Shown here: positions 36,454 to 44,529 of the stretch, piece by piece
How the letters are laid out: each line of letters opens with the position of its first letter
How positions within the stretch are numbered: the stretch's first letter is position 1
Assembly: GCA_965200005.1 (NCBI GenBank)
Contig: OZ241331.1
Span: 2,790,001-2,854,000 of the forward strand
Source of the DNA: Aldehydirespirator sp965200005
Lineage (GTDB): Bacteria; Actinomycetota; Acidimicrobiia; Acidimicrobiales; Aldehydirespiratoraceae
Length of the DNA stretch: 64,000 bases
Direction of reading: 5' to 3'
Translations under genes and position numbers: made by a program
The notes under the pieces: model-generated
What the model was told of the DNA's origin: nothing
Database searches by the model: none
Seen by the model: the letters and a program-made list of their open reading frames with translations, nothing else

Positions 36454-36828
36454 TTAGGAGACGAACTCGGTGACTCGAGCCTTTCCTTTTGCTTTCCCGA
36501 GCGGGCGACCGATGATGGCGCGATCACCTCGCACTAGCACAGGTCGTTGCATTAACCGCGGATACTTCAACAACACCTCAACAACCGCATCTGGGTTGTC
36601 GACATAGTCATCGGGGTTGAGCTTCAGCTTCTTGAATTGCATGTCCTTGCGGACCAGGTTCTCTACCGGATCCTCAAGCCGCTCAATCACAGCTCTCAAT
36701 GTGGCTTCAGTCGGTTTGTCTTTCATGTACTTGACAACGTCTAGCTCTAAGCCACTCTTTTTCGCGACCGCCACGGCGCTCACTGAACTGTTTCAATAGG
36801 GCAAGTGATAGACGGTCACATCAGCCAT
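36454..36828 (-). CDS. ArsC/Spx-family redox protein with in-frame UGA at the active-site Cys (candidate selenoprotein)
   Basis: 124 codons if UGA is read through. From ATG 36828, with GGAAGGAGT 6 nt upstream, the frame reads VTVYHLPY, then UGA (36795-36793, codon 12), then NSSVSAVAVAKKSGLEL and the full ArsC-like fold: DPVENLVRKDMQFKK, YPRLMQRPVLVRGDRAIIGRP, ending at TAA 36454. Family members have Cys at this exact place (consensus YHNPxCSxSR). A normal caller would start at GTG 36783 and lose the active site. The Arg that usually ends the motif is Val. Selenocysteine insertion is an inference: no sel gene is in the window. The alternative is a Cys-to-stop mutation in an otherwise intact gene. 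Confidence 0.7.
36764..36783 (-). promoter_or_regulatory. Possible bacterial SECIS hairpin after the in-frame UGA
   Basis: Counting the U of UGA as 1, nucleotides 13-20 pair with 25-32 (G-C, U-G, G-C, A-U, one G-G mismatch, C-G, G-C, C-G), leaving the loop CGUG with G22 and U23 exposed. Known bacterial SECIS elements show G and U in an apical loop at about this distance (positions 23 and 24 in E. coli fdhF). GC-rich coding DNA forms such stems often, so this is support and not proof. Confidence 0.4.
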
Positions 36829-36896
36829 CTAGGCACTCCTTCCGCGATAGTCGATCTCTGTCATGAGTTTCTTCAGCAATCATCAAGCTTGCCAAC

Positions 36897-38459
36897 TCAA
36901 GAGTCCTGCGACGTGTAATGATCCTTGAGTTCGTGTTTGAGGATCTTTAGCGTGGCGTTTCGTGGCAGCGGCCCGGGATAGATCTCTAGACGCTCCGGAA
37001 CCTTTTGGCGTGCTAGTCCGGCTTGCTCACATGCAGCAACCATTTCATCAAACGTTAGATCATCAGCATCGGCTGCGGTCTGAATCACCGCACAAACCAT
37101 CTCTCCACGCTCTCTGTCAGGGAGCCCGACCACTGCAACTGCCGCAACCCTGTCATCCGCAAACAGGACGTCTTCGATTTCAATTGGCGAGATGTTCTCA
37201 CCCTTGCGGATGATCACGTCTTTGAGACGACCGGTAAGTGTTAAGTGGCCATCGGATCGCTTAACGCCCAGGTCACCGGTACGGAACCTGCCTTGATCAT
37301 CAAGCGCATCGGCATCAAGAGTGGGATCTGTGTAACCGGCAAACAGCATGGGCCCTTTGACTCTTATCTCGCCTTCGGAACCCGCCGGGACATCGCTACC
37401 GTCTGGTGCCACAATCGACACGTCACATCCATAAACAGGATGACCATCGGTGTGGGCAAGTTGGTCATCGCTGTCATGGGGTGAGCCCTGCGAGATCATC
37501 GGACACTCGGTCATGCCGTAACCGTGAGAAACCGGGATCTGCATCTGCTGTTTGACTGCGAAGTAGATCTCAGGCGGTTTCGGCGCTCCACCGCCTGACA
37601 ACACTCGCAGTGTCGGCATTGCAGGCCCGAGACCTGCCTCTCGTGACTTGAGGTCTTCAACCAGGAACATCTGATAAAACGCCGTTGATCCGCCCGCCAT
37701 TGTCACGCCTTTGCGCGCGTAGAGCGCCGTGGCGGCGACAGGATTGAACCGTTCGACTAGTACTGATCCGAACCCTGACCACAGCATTGTCACTATGTAA
37801 TCGGGGCCGCCAATGTGCGCGTACGGGAAGGCAATGGAGCCGATGTCGTCTCCGCTCATGTCGAGAGCTTTGGCGAGTCCTATCCCGCCAGCAATCAGTG
37901 AACGATCGGTGTGTTTGACACCCTTTGGGTTTGAGGTTGTACCGGATGTGTAATAGAGCCAGCGAATGTCGGTGGTGCTCGGATCGGGGGGTTCAGGAAG
38001 AGAACGTGGGTCACCCTCGGGGAGCTGGTCATACCCGGCCAGCAATTGCGGCGGGTTTTCGAGGTCGGCGGTTACTTCGCGCATCATTGCGGCATAGTCG
38101 AAGCCACCCCAGACGCCCGGATGCACTACAAAGTTCGCTCCAGTCTCACGGATGCAGTAGCCGACCTCACGATGCCTATAGATGTGAATAATCGGGTTCT
38201 GTAGGGCACCAAGACGGCTCAAGGCGAAGCTCAACACGATCGTCTCGATGCGGGTCGGCAGCACCCAGGTGACAGGGGTGTTACGCCCAACGCCAAGGTC
38301 TTGCAGGCCTGCGGCAACCCGCTCCGCCCACTGTTTGAACTCGGCAAAGGTGACGCTGCGATCCGCCGCGTCTGTCAACATCATCAGATCGGGTGTGGCA
38401 GCGACCCTGCGCTCAAGCAGCTCCCAGAACGAACCAGCGTCAGATATCGGCGCGCTCAT
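36897..38459 (-). CDS. Acyl-CoA synthetase (AMP-binding family)
   Basis: 520 residues, class I adenylate-forming enzyme: YYTSGTTSNPKGVKH (about 168-182), HGYGMTECPM (about 295), FRTGDLGVKRSDGHL (about 390), RLKDVIIRKGENISPIEIED and the C-terminal Lys in PRNATLKILK. Activates a carboxylic acid as its CoA thioester; chain length cannot be told. A structured leader (38574-38649) and an array of 11-bp repeats (38729-38768) lie upstream. Confidence 0.9.
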   Translation of the reverse strand: MSAPISDAGSFWELLERRVAATPDLMMLTDAADRSVTFAEFKQWAERVAAGLQDLGVGRNTPVTWVLPTRIETIVLSFALSRLGALQNPIIHIYRHREVGYCIRETGANFVVHPGVWGGFDYAAMMREVTADLENPPQLLAGYDQLPEGDPRSLPEPPDPSTTDIRWLYYTSGTTSNPKGVKHTDRSLIAGGIGLAKALDMSGDDIGSIAFPYAHIGGPDYIVTMLWSGFGSVLVERFNPVAATALYARKGVTMAGGSTAFYQMFLVEDLKSREAGLGPAMPTLRVLSGGGAPKPPEIYFAVKQQMQIPVSHGYGMTECPMISQGSPHDSDDQLAHTDGHPVYGCDVSIVAPDGSDVPAGSEGEIRVKGPMLFAGYTDPTLDADALDDQGRFRTGDLGVKRSDGHLTLTGRLKDVIIRKGENISPIEIEDVLFADDRVAAVAVVGLPDRERGEMVCAVIQTAADADDLTFDEMVAACEQAGLARQKVPERLEIYPGPLPRNATLKILKHELKDHYTSQDS

Positions 38460-38573
38460 TGCCTAGATGCATCCATCGCTAGCTGCGTATGCCTTGCCAC
38501 GACACGTGACCACGACCCGCAGCGTATATCGACGGGCATTGCCTGTGTCGCCGGTTTGCCTGTGCCGCCAAAA

Positions 38574-38649
38574 GCGGGCCTCCTCGCCACGCTCATTTCA
38601 CGGAATCTGGGTGTAAAGCATGGAGGCCCGCCAGCTTTACTGGCGGGCC
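38574..38649 (-). promoter_or_regulatory. Two mutually exclusive hairpins in the acyl-CoA synthetase leader
   Basis: Hairpin 1: arms 38640-38649 and 38625-38634 (GGCCCGCCAG / CTGGCGGGCC), 5-nt loop. Hairpin 2: GCGGGCCTCC (38622-38631, minus strand), which is the right arm of hairpin 1 plus three bases, pairs perfectly with GGAGGCCCGC (38574-38583) and is followed by UUUU (38570-38573). Only one can form at a time. This is the layout of an attenuator or riboswitch expression platform, about 115 nt before the gene. Confidence 0.45.
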
Positions 38650-38728
38650 CCACACGGTCCCTGGAGGGGGGGATGCGGATCCGGATCTTGGCGAATCCTG
38701 GTTCTTCTGACCCGGTTCCTGCGGTAAA

Positions 38729-38768
38729 CGTTACACCATCGTTACAGGTTTGTCACACTTTTGTCACA
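38729..38768 (-). promoter_or_regulatory. Four direct repeats at exact 11-bp spacing (response-regulator-type operator)
   Basis: On the minus strand the words TGTGACA, TGTGACA, TGTAACG and TGTAACG begin 11 nt apart (plus-strand GTCAC/GTTAC words at 38730, 38741, 38752 and 38763). Hexamers one helical turn apart on one face are typical of OmpR-family regulators; GTAACG/GTCACA-type words are close to those described for MtrA, and GlnR and PhoP also use 11-bp steps. It sits before the acyl-CoA synthetase leader. Nothing else is seen in 38460-38847. Confidence 0.55.
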
Positions 38769-38847
38769 GAGTCTGTTGTGTTCTTCGATCCCGCAATGGC
38801 GTAATGTGACCGATCAAGACTCATAGATTGTGATGTTTCAATAATCG

Positions 38848-39810
38848 TTATCTCATCCCGTAAACGGGAGCGGGCGGTTGCTCTTGTGCGGCCGATCGTT
38901 GTGCAAGATCTCCAGCCTCTTGAACTGTCATCTTTCGCTTACCTACCGACACAATCGGGCCGTGTTGCCAACCGTCACAGACATTGAGTTGACCACCTTC
39001 ACACTCGAACACCCGGCCCGTTAGCTCGCATGCCTGGCTACCAAGCCAGACCACGAGCGGCGACACATTGTCGGGAGCAACGGGATCCCATGCCTCAGCA
39101 GGCGGCTCGGCCGCGTAGAAGATTCCCGCAGTCATGCGGGTGCGCGCCGCTGGCGCGATGGCGTTGACCCGCACCCCGTAACCGCCGAACTCGGCGGCCT
39201 GCTGGATCGTCAACAAGGCGATCGCAGCCTTTGCGGCCGCGTAGTTGCCCTGCCCAATTGAGCCCATCAGACCTGCACCCGAGGTCGTGTTGACGATGCG
39301 GGCAGGCGATGCATTACCGGTTGCGGCGTGCTGGCTACGCCAGTACGCCGCTGCATGACGGGCCGAGGCAAAGTGACCCTTGAGATGCACACGCACCACC
39401 GCATCCCACTCTTGTTCACTCATGTTGACGAGCATCCGGTCTCTCAGGAAGCCGGCGTTGCATACCAGCGTGTCAAGACGGCCCCACTCACTAACCGCCT
39501 GACCGATCATGTCGGCGGCTTGATCCCAATCCGCAACATCTGCGTTATTGGCAACAGCTGAGCCGCCCGACTCGGTGATCTCTGAAACGACAGCACTCGC
39601 GGCGTCATCCGCTTGTACATCGGCATCTGCGCCTGCACTTGCATTAGCCGGGACACGGAAGCCTTCTCGGCTCGTGTCGTAGTCATTCACCAACACATGG
39701 GCACCTTCAGCAGCAAAGGCCAAGGCATGAGCTCGCCCGAGCCCACGACCAGCACCGGTCACAATCACTACACGCCCGTCACAACACCCCATTTGTTCTA
39801 CCTCCGCCAT
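38848..39810 (-). CDS. Short-chain dehydrogenase/reductase
   Basis: 320 residues. Rossmann motif VTGAGRGLGRAHALAF (about 17), cofactor-binding NAG in VCNAGFLRDR, catalytic Ser in VNTTSGAGLMGS and Y-x3-K in GNYAAAKAA. The insertion after the second beta strand and the C-terminal extension resemble the SDR half of HSD17B4/MaoC-type beta-oxidation enzymes. With the acyl-CoA synthetase this suggests acyl-CoA or steroid-like side-chain metabolism, an inference from neighbourhood. Confidence 0.85.
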   Translation of the reverse strand: MAEVEQMGCCDGRVVIVTGAGRGLGRAHALAFAAEGAHVLVNDYDTSREGFRVPANASAGADADVQADDAASAVVSEITESGGSAVANNADVADWDQAADMIGQAVSEWGRLDTLVCNAGFLRDRMLVNMSEQEWDAVVRVHLKGHFASARHAAAYWRSQHAATGNASPARIVNTTSGAGLMGSIGQGNYAAAKAAIALLTIQQAAEFGGYGVRVNAIAPAARTRMTAGIFYAAEPPAEAWDPVAPDNVSPLVVWLGSQACELTGRVFECEGGQLNVCDGWQHGPIVSVGKRKMTVQEAGDLAQRSAAQEQPPAPVYGMR

Positions 39811-39860
39811 TCTCGATGCAAGAATTCACGATCTGTATGAGATTGAGTCAAGAGTCGCCG

Positions 39861-41597
39861 TCAGCGGCGGCCACGCACCAGCCGTCCCGGTCGAGATCCG
39901 GTGTCTTGGCCCTGGTCACGGGTTTGCACGCCAGCAACCACAGTGGCCGTGTAACCATCGGCGTGTTGCAGCAAGCGCCTGCCCCCAGCGGGTAGATCGT
40001 GAACCAGACGAGGCGTCTGCAAGTTGATGGCTTCGTAGTCGATCACGTTCAGATCAGCACGCTTGCCCGCAGCCACCACACCACGATCACCCAGACCAAA
40101 CAGAGCGGCGGTGTCTTGTGTCTGCTTGCGCACCACCCACTCGAGCGGTAGACGCTTGCCGCGGCTGCGGTCACGAGTCCAGTGGCTGATCATGGTGGTG
40201 GGCAGCGAGGCGTCACAGATCAGACCGCAGTGGGCTCCCCCATCAGAAAGCCCCATCACCGCACGTGGATGGGTTAGCTGCTCACGAATCGTGTCGTGGT
40301 TGCCGTCGACGTAGTTGAACAGCGGCACCATCAACAAGGCGCACCCGTCCTCGTCACAAAAGGCGTCATAAGCGGCTTCGATGGGGGTGATCCCTCGATC
40401 CTTAGCGATGGCAGCTATGGAACGGTCTGCGGTGGGCTCATAGTCGGGCGGGTTGCCCAGCACATACATCGCATGGAGCATGTTGGCAACGAGCGATCCG
40501 ACACCTTCTTGCATGCCTCCTCGACGTTCACCGTCTTGCTCCGTGAGAATGGCCTCCCGCACTGCCGGGTCACGCAGCCGCTGAATCCGCTGGTTGATGT
40601 CGAGATGCTCGATAGCGCGATAGGAGGGGCGCCTGCTGAACGGATGCGAGGTCTGCCAACCCACAAGCAAGCCAAACGGCCGGCCCGCTACCTGCGGGAA
40701 TAGTTGCGCACCACGATCAGCGGCTTGCATAGAGGCCTCCATCAGATCACGCCACAACTCCGGTGCTGTCGGCACCTGCAGTAGAGCAAAGCTGACAGGC
40801 TGGCCGGTGTCCGCGGATAGGCGTTGCATCCACTCGACTTCGGTGCGTGGCTTGATGATGTCCTCACCTGCGGAGCCGACCGGTGCAAGCTCAAACACGC
40901 CTCCCCCACCGTCACGCAGCCCACGACCCAGTGCGAACAGTTCGTCTTCGGCGGCAAATGTGCCCGGCACGGGCTCGCCATCCATGGCCCGGTGTGCCAG
41001 CGTGCGCGAGGTGGACACGCCTAGAGCACCTGCACTTATGGCATCGGCGACGATGCGACCCATGGCTTGTATCTCTTCGGTGTTGGCGGGCTCGTTGCGA
41101 GCACCCCGCTCCCCCATCACGTAAGCACGCACCGCTGCGTGGGGCACCTGGGTTCCCACATCAATGGCCCAACGCCGCTTGTCAAGCACGTCGAGATACT
41201 CATCAAAGGACTCCCAGCCCCAACTGATCCCTTCAGAAAGAGCGGCTCCGGGGATGTCCTCGACCCCCTCCATCAGCTGGATCAGCCACTCCTCGCTGCC
41301 GGGATGAACAGGTGCAAAACCAACGCCGCAGTTCCCCATCACCACTGTGGTGACGCCATGCCCGGAACTGGGCTCGAGCAGGTCATCCCAGGTTGCTTGC
41401 CCGTCATCGTGAGTATGAACGTCAACGAAACCGGGGGTGACGATCTGTCCTGTGGCGTCGATGAAATGACGGGCGTCGCCGTCTAGATCTGTATCAACGG
41501 CGACGATTGTGTCGCCCATCACAGCTACGTCTGCGTGTCTGGGAGGGTCGCCGGTGCCATCAACGAGCAACCCACCGCTGATCTTAAGGTCATACAT
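39861..41597 (-). CDS. N-acyl-D-amino-acid deacylase-type amidohydrolase
   Basis: 578 residues from ATG 41597 (AAGGTG upstream). Amidohydrolase superfamily: LLVDGTGDPP start strand, metal motif VTPGFVDVHTHDD (about 60), GNCGVGFAPV (typical of D-aminoacylase-like proteins), VMGLSDGGAHCGLICD (about 440), and the C-terminal AGKRADLNVIDY. It likely hydrolyses an N-acyl amino acid or a cyclic amide; exact substrate unknown. Divergent from imuA', with the LexA-like box between. Confidence 0.88.
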   Translation of the reverse strand: MYDLKISGGLLVDGTGDPPRHADVAVMGDTIVAVDTDLDGDARHFIDATGQIVTPGFVDVHTHDDGQATWDDLLEPSSGHGVTTVVMGNCGVGFAPVHPGSEEWLIQLMEGVEDIPGAALSEGISWGWESFDEYLDVLDKRRWAIDVGTQVPHAAVRAYVMGERGARNEPANTEEIQAMGRIVADAISAGALGVSTSRTLAHRAMDGEPVPGTFAAEDELFALGRGLRDGGGGVFELAPVGSAGEDIIKPRTEVEWMQRLSADTGQPVSFALLQVPTAPELWRDLMEASMQAADRGAQLFPQVAGRPFGLLVGWQTSHPFSRRPSYRAIEHLDINQRIQRLRDPAVREAILTEQDGERRGGMQEGVGSLVANMLHAMYVLGNPPDYEPTADRSIAAIAKDRGITPIEAAYDAFCDEDGCALLMVPLFNYVDGNHDTIREQLTHPRAVMGLSDGGAHCGLICDASLPTTMISHWTRDRSRGKRLPLEWVVRKQTQDTAALFGLGDRGVVAAGKRADLNVIDYEAINLQTPRLVHDLPAGGRRLLQHADGYTATVVAGVQTRDQGQDTGSRPGRLVRGRR

Positions 41598-41687
41598 GCC
41601 CCGCACCTTAGGCACCCAAGCGCTCATTCGCGACTGCAAATGGCGGCTCGATGGCGGCTCGACCCCTTGCGAATAGCTCGCAAAAAC

Positions 41688-41699
41688 GAACATATGTTT
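41688..41699. promoter_or_regulatory. LexA-like box upstream of imuA'
   Basis: GAACATATGTTT differs from the GAAC-N4-GTTC consensus at the last base only. TATTAT (41701-41706) follows as a -10 with GTG 41713 at the expected start of transcription, suggesting a leaderless SOS message. Confidence 0.65.
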
Positions 41700-41712
41700 G
41701 TATTATGGGCTT

Positions 41713-42521
41713 GTGGCGGTGTGGACGCCGGTTCGTGATCTCGCGAGCCGCGGAGCAGAGATGGCCAGGGCCAGTGGTCAAGTGGGTGCATATGCACATG
41801 AACGACGACTTCCTGTAGCCGAAACCCTCCAGCCGCTGCTACCTAATGGCAGCATCCAGTACCTAATGGCAGCATCCAGCGAGGCACCGCTATCGCGGTT
41901 AGCGGTCATGGCTCGCTGACTCTGGCAGTTGCGCTTACGGCTGAGGCCTCAAAGCGGGGAAGCTGGGTGGCAGCTGTTGGGGTCAATGACCTAGGGGTGT
42001 GCGCTCTTGCTGAGCAGGGGGTTGATTTGCGTCGCTGCGCGTTTGTTGAGTTGCGTCGCCGTCTTAGGGCTGATCTTGCTGCTGATGTGCTCAGTGCGGT
42101 GATCAGCGGTTTTGATCTTGTGCTGGTTGGGATGATGGGTTCAAGAGTTCCGATCAGAAACGCTGTGGCGCGCAAGCTGACTGCTCGGATGCGTGATCAC
42201 GGCACGTCGCTGATTTGTGTTGAGAATGCTTTGCTGACAGATGGTTTCGGGTTGCGTGGTTCGGGGTTGCGACCCGAGATTCGTATGAGGATTGACCGTC
42301 CCTTCTGGGACGGGATCGGCAGCGGGCATGGTCGGCTGCTTGCCCGTCAAGTGCAGGTGACGGTTGACGGTCGGGGTGCTGCTTCCCGGCCCCGCCGGTT
42401 CCCGTTGTGGTTACCCACGCCAGATTGTGCAGTGGGATTGGCGGACGTAGACGTGGCGGAATCGTTGGAGGCGCCACGGTTAGAGGCCCTTGACGATCTG
42501 CAGCAACGGCGAGCGGTCTAG
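41713..42521 (+). pseudogene. imuA: ImuA' (mutasome accessory RecA-like protein), frameshifted
   Basis: ImuA' works with ImuB and DnaE2 in SOS translesion synthesis in actinobacteria. Before 41840 the frame reads RRLPVAETLQPLLPNGSIQ; after 41880 another frame goes on with RGTAIAVSGHGSLTLAVAL, EASKRGSWVAAVGV and FDLVLVGMM. A perfect 20-bp tandem duplication lies between (41840-41879); removing one copy joins both parts into one normal protein of about 260 residues. As it stands the product ends at 41919. GTG 41713 is the likely leaderless start; TTG 41698 is an alternative. Confidence 0.8.
41840..41879. repeat. Perfect 20-bp tandem duplication inside imuA'
   Basis: TACCTAATGGCAGCATCCAG occurs at 41840-41859 and again at 41860-41879. 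As 20 is not a multiple of 3, it shifts the reading frame. It looks like a recent replication-slippage event. Confidence 0.97.
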
Positions 42522-42896
42522 GGCTATCTGCCATTACATCACACTTCTGAGGAGGCTTCGAACCTGCAGGCACCATGGCCCGGCCAACTGCCGCGCCCTA
42601 TGCCAGCAGTGGTTTTTGCTCAGCCGGAGCCGCTATCGGTTACCGATCGGGATGGCAGAGAGGTCACCGTCGGAGCTCGAGGGGAGGTAAGTGCTGCGCC
42701 TTGCTTGATGACAGGCCCGGATAACAACTCCAGACATGTCACCTCCTGGGCAGGTCCATGGCCATTAGATGAACGCTGGTGGCATCCCAGTTCGCGCCGG
42801 CGACAAGCCCGTTTCCAGCTAGTACTCGACGACGGCTCAGCACATCTGTGTGTGATCGAAACCGGAAAATGGTGGTGTGAAGCAACCTACGACTAG
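42522..42896 (+). pseudogene. imuB: ImuB remnant (C-terminal tail only)
   Basis: Directly after the imuA' stop, in the same frame, the sequence reads the end of ImuB: PWPGQLPRPMPA, then RGEVSAAPC, WAGPWPLDERWWHP, ARFQLVLDDG and WWCEATYD at the stop. This tail motif is characteristic of actinobacterial ImuB. The Y-family-like core of about 400 residues is gone, so a single deletion likely joined the imuA' end to the imuB tail. No start codon in frame has a ribosome site. The gap to 43009 holds nothing else. Confidence 0.78.
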
Positions 42897-43009
42897 GAGG
42901 TCATCCCTAGGTTTCAGCCTTGGGATCGCAGCCCAGACCGCTCAATCCGAGGGCTTTCACGGACAATCGCAGGATCAGTTCCGTGACTTGTGACTTAGTG
43001 AGCACATGC

Positions 43010-43372
43010 CTAGCAAGTACCTGCCATGTCACGGAGACGATTGGTTAGAGCAGGCTGCTCGAGACCAGCCTTATGTGTAATCACACGGGTTGCTGTAACT
43101 GTGGAGAGGTTGTGCCATAGCCGGGGATTCCAGTCGACCTCAATTGTGATCGCAATGCCTGCGGAATTTGCACAAGCTTTCGCACCCGCCGGTAGGACAC
43201 AACCTGCCTCGCTCAGGCAACTCTCGATAACTGCATCCGCAGCCTGCTCTACACGTAATTCAGCAATGTCTACGACCGCAGCGTGTGTTGCTTGGTCTCG
43301 AATCGCGGCTGTCATGGCACTGACCATCGTTATGAGCATCAATACCAGGATCGGAACTGTCATGTCGGGCAA
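43010..43372 (-). CDS. TadE/TadG-like minor pilin
   Basis: 120 residues: an N-terminal hydrophobic helix (VPILVLMLITMVSAMTAAI, about 5-23) right after a short leader, then a soluble domain with three or four cysteines (CLSEAGC, GTC end). Typical of the TadE-like pseudopilins that close Tad/Flp operons. Its start overlaps the end of the previous tadE-like gene by 13 nt. Intact, unlike the two tadE-like genes before it. Confidence 0.6.
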   Translation of the reverse strand: MPDMTVPILVLMLITMVSAMTAAIRDQATHAAVVDIAELRVEQAADAVIESCLSEAGCVLPAGAKACANSAGIAITIEVDWNPRLWHNLSTVTATRVITHKAGLEQPALTNRLRDMAGTC

Positions 43373-43748
43373 TCATTGATGATCGTGCCACTAGAAGCCG
43401 GTTGAGACTGAGCAAATCCAGTGACGCACACTCGGAAATCTTCAAATCCATCCGCCATGTCACACTCCACTGAAACCACTGCTGTTCCAGCATCAAGATC
43501 GGAGTGGACGACAGATGTTGTTGCATTTGAACACACTGCAAGCGTTGCTCCAACTGCGACTCGACGAGCTAGCTCATCTGCTGATACAGCATCAGTAGTT
43601 GCTGATGCTGTCACAACAGATACAGCTGCACTCTCGGCTCTACAGCAACTCGAGCTTGGCTATTGGCGTGAGTGCCAGCAAATGCAACTGCCCAGAGCGC
43701 AAACGCAACAACAGGAATCGCTATTACAAGCGCTACCCCTTCATCCAT
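43360..43748 (-). pseudogene. TadE-like minor pilin, frameshifted
   Basis: From ATG 43748 the frame gives MDEGVALVIAIPVVAFALW (TadE-like N-terminal helix) and HANSQARVAVE, then runs into a stop at 43611-43613. From about 43636 another frame continues naturally with AESAAVSVVTASATTD and on to the end at 43360 with four cysteines. One base missing near 43636 (around GTAGAGCCGAG) explains it. Part of the Tad operon. Confidence 0.6.
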
Positions 43749-43838
43749 ATATCCACCACCATCTCGATGATTGAGCTAGGCGACGACATCGGTGTGAAAC
43801 CGGAAGTACCCGAGTGTTCACCTGTGGTTGTCCATGCG

Positions 43839-44255
43839 TCAACATGAACGCGAAATTGTCAAGCCACTTGCTGACGTTACGCCAGTTGGGGCACATGCCA
43901 CTGATGTCGCACTTAGAGGTGTCCTGGCACCAGCGGCTGTGGCAGTTACTGATGCAATCACAGTGCAAGAACCCGAAGAACTCAGCGAGTAGTCCGTGGC
44001 AGCTGCAGATCCGGTAACCGATGCTCGATGCACTGCGGCCTCAGCGGCGGCCTCATTTGCTTGCTACCAGCGTGCGTCTTCAGTGGAACAATCCCAACCT
44101 GTTGACTTAAGCGAATCAGCAGCAGCCGAAGCGGCGGCCGAAGCCGCCGCCGACGCTGAAATCTTTGCCACATTGTGGACGTAACCCGAAAAGATCACGA
44201 TCACTGCAACAAAGACAACACCAAAGCTGCGCAAGACACCGATCGCTGTCTCCAT
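43839..44255 (-). pseudogene. TadE-like minor pilin with in-frame amber stop
   Basis: From ATG 44255 (GAAGGA upstream): hydrophobic helix SFGVVFVAVIVIFSGYV, an Ala-rich SAAASAAASAAAD stretch, WDCSTEDARW, then TAG (44064-44066), then in the same frame QANEAAAEAAVHRASV through to TGA 43839. One CAG-to-TAG change would explain the break. Total length about 138 residues, like other TadE-type proteins. Readthrough cannot be excluded. Confidence 0.55.
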
Positions 44256-44302
44256 AGACGGAGTCCTTCGCCGCTAGATATCTCGCCAGATGTCTTGAGT
44301 CT

Positions 44303-44512
44303 CTAGCTGCACGATCCTGTGCCGCCGGAGGTTGACCAGGTGCCCTTAACTGCCCTGCAAAGACTCTCATCGGTGATGTGAGACTTGTCCGCAAGCGGGT
44401 CGTCGAGATCTGGAGTGTTCGAGTTGATCGCAGTCCACCCAAACAATACGACTGCGGTGGTAATGGCAATCGTGGCGCCGAGCATCATGATCTTTGCAAT
44501 CGGGGATTCCAT
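44303..44512 (-). CDS. Putative small pilin (Flp-like)
   Basis: 69 residues from ATG 44512 with AGGAG 5 nt upstream. A single hydrophobic helix near the N-terminus (MMLGATIAITTAVVLFGW, about 9-26) and a short soluble tail with two cysteines. Size, topology and place between tadC and the tadE-like genes suggest the major Flp pilin, although the classical Flp processing motif is not obvious. Confidence 0.5.
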   Translation of the reverse strand: MESPIAKIMMLGATIAITTAVVLFGWTAINSNTPDLDDPLADKSHITDESLCRAVKGTWSTSGGTGSCS

Positions 44513-44529
44513 TGTTTCTCCTGTTCGAT

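Noticed and set aside
41847..41885. Repeat in imuA' as start of a CRISPR or transposon target duplication
   Set aside because: Only two units, directly adjacent, with no insert between them; it is a simple tandem duplication.
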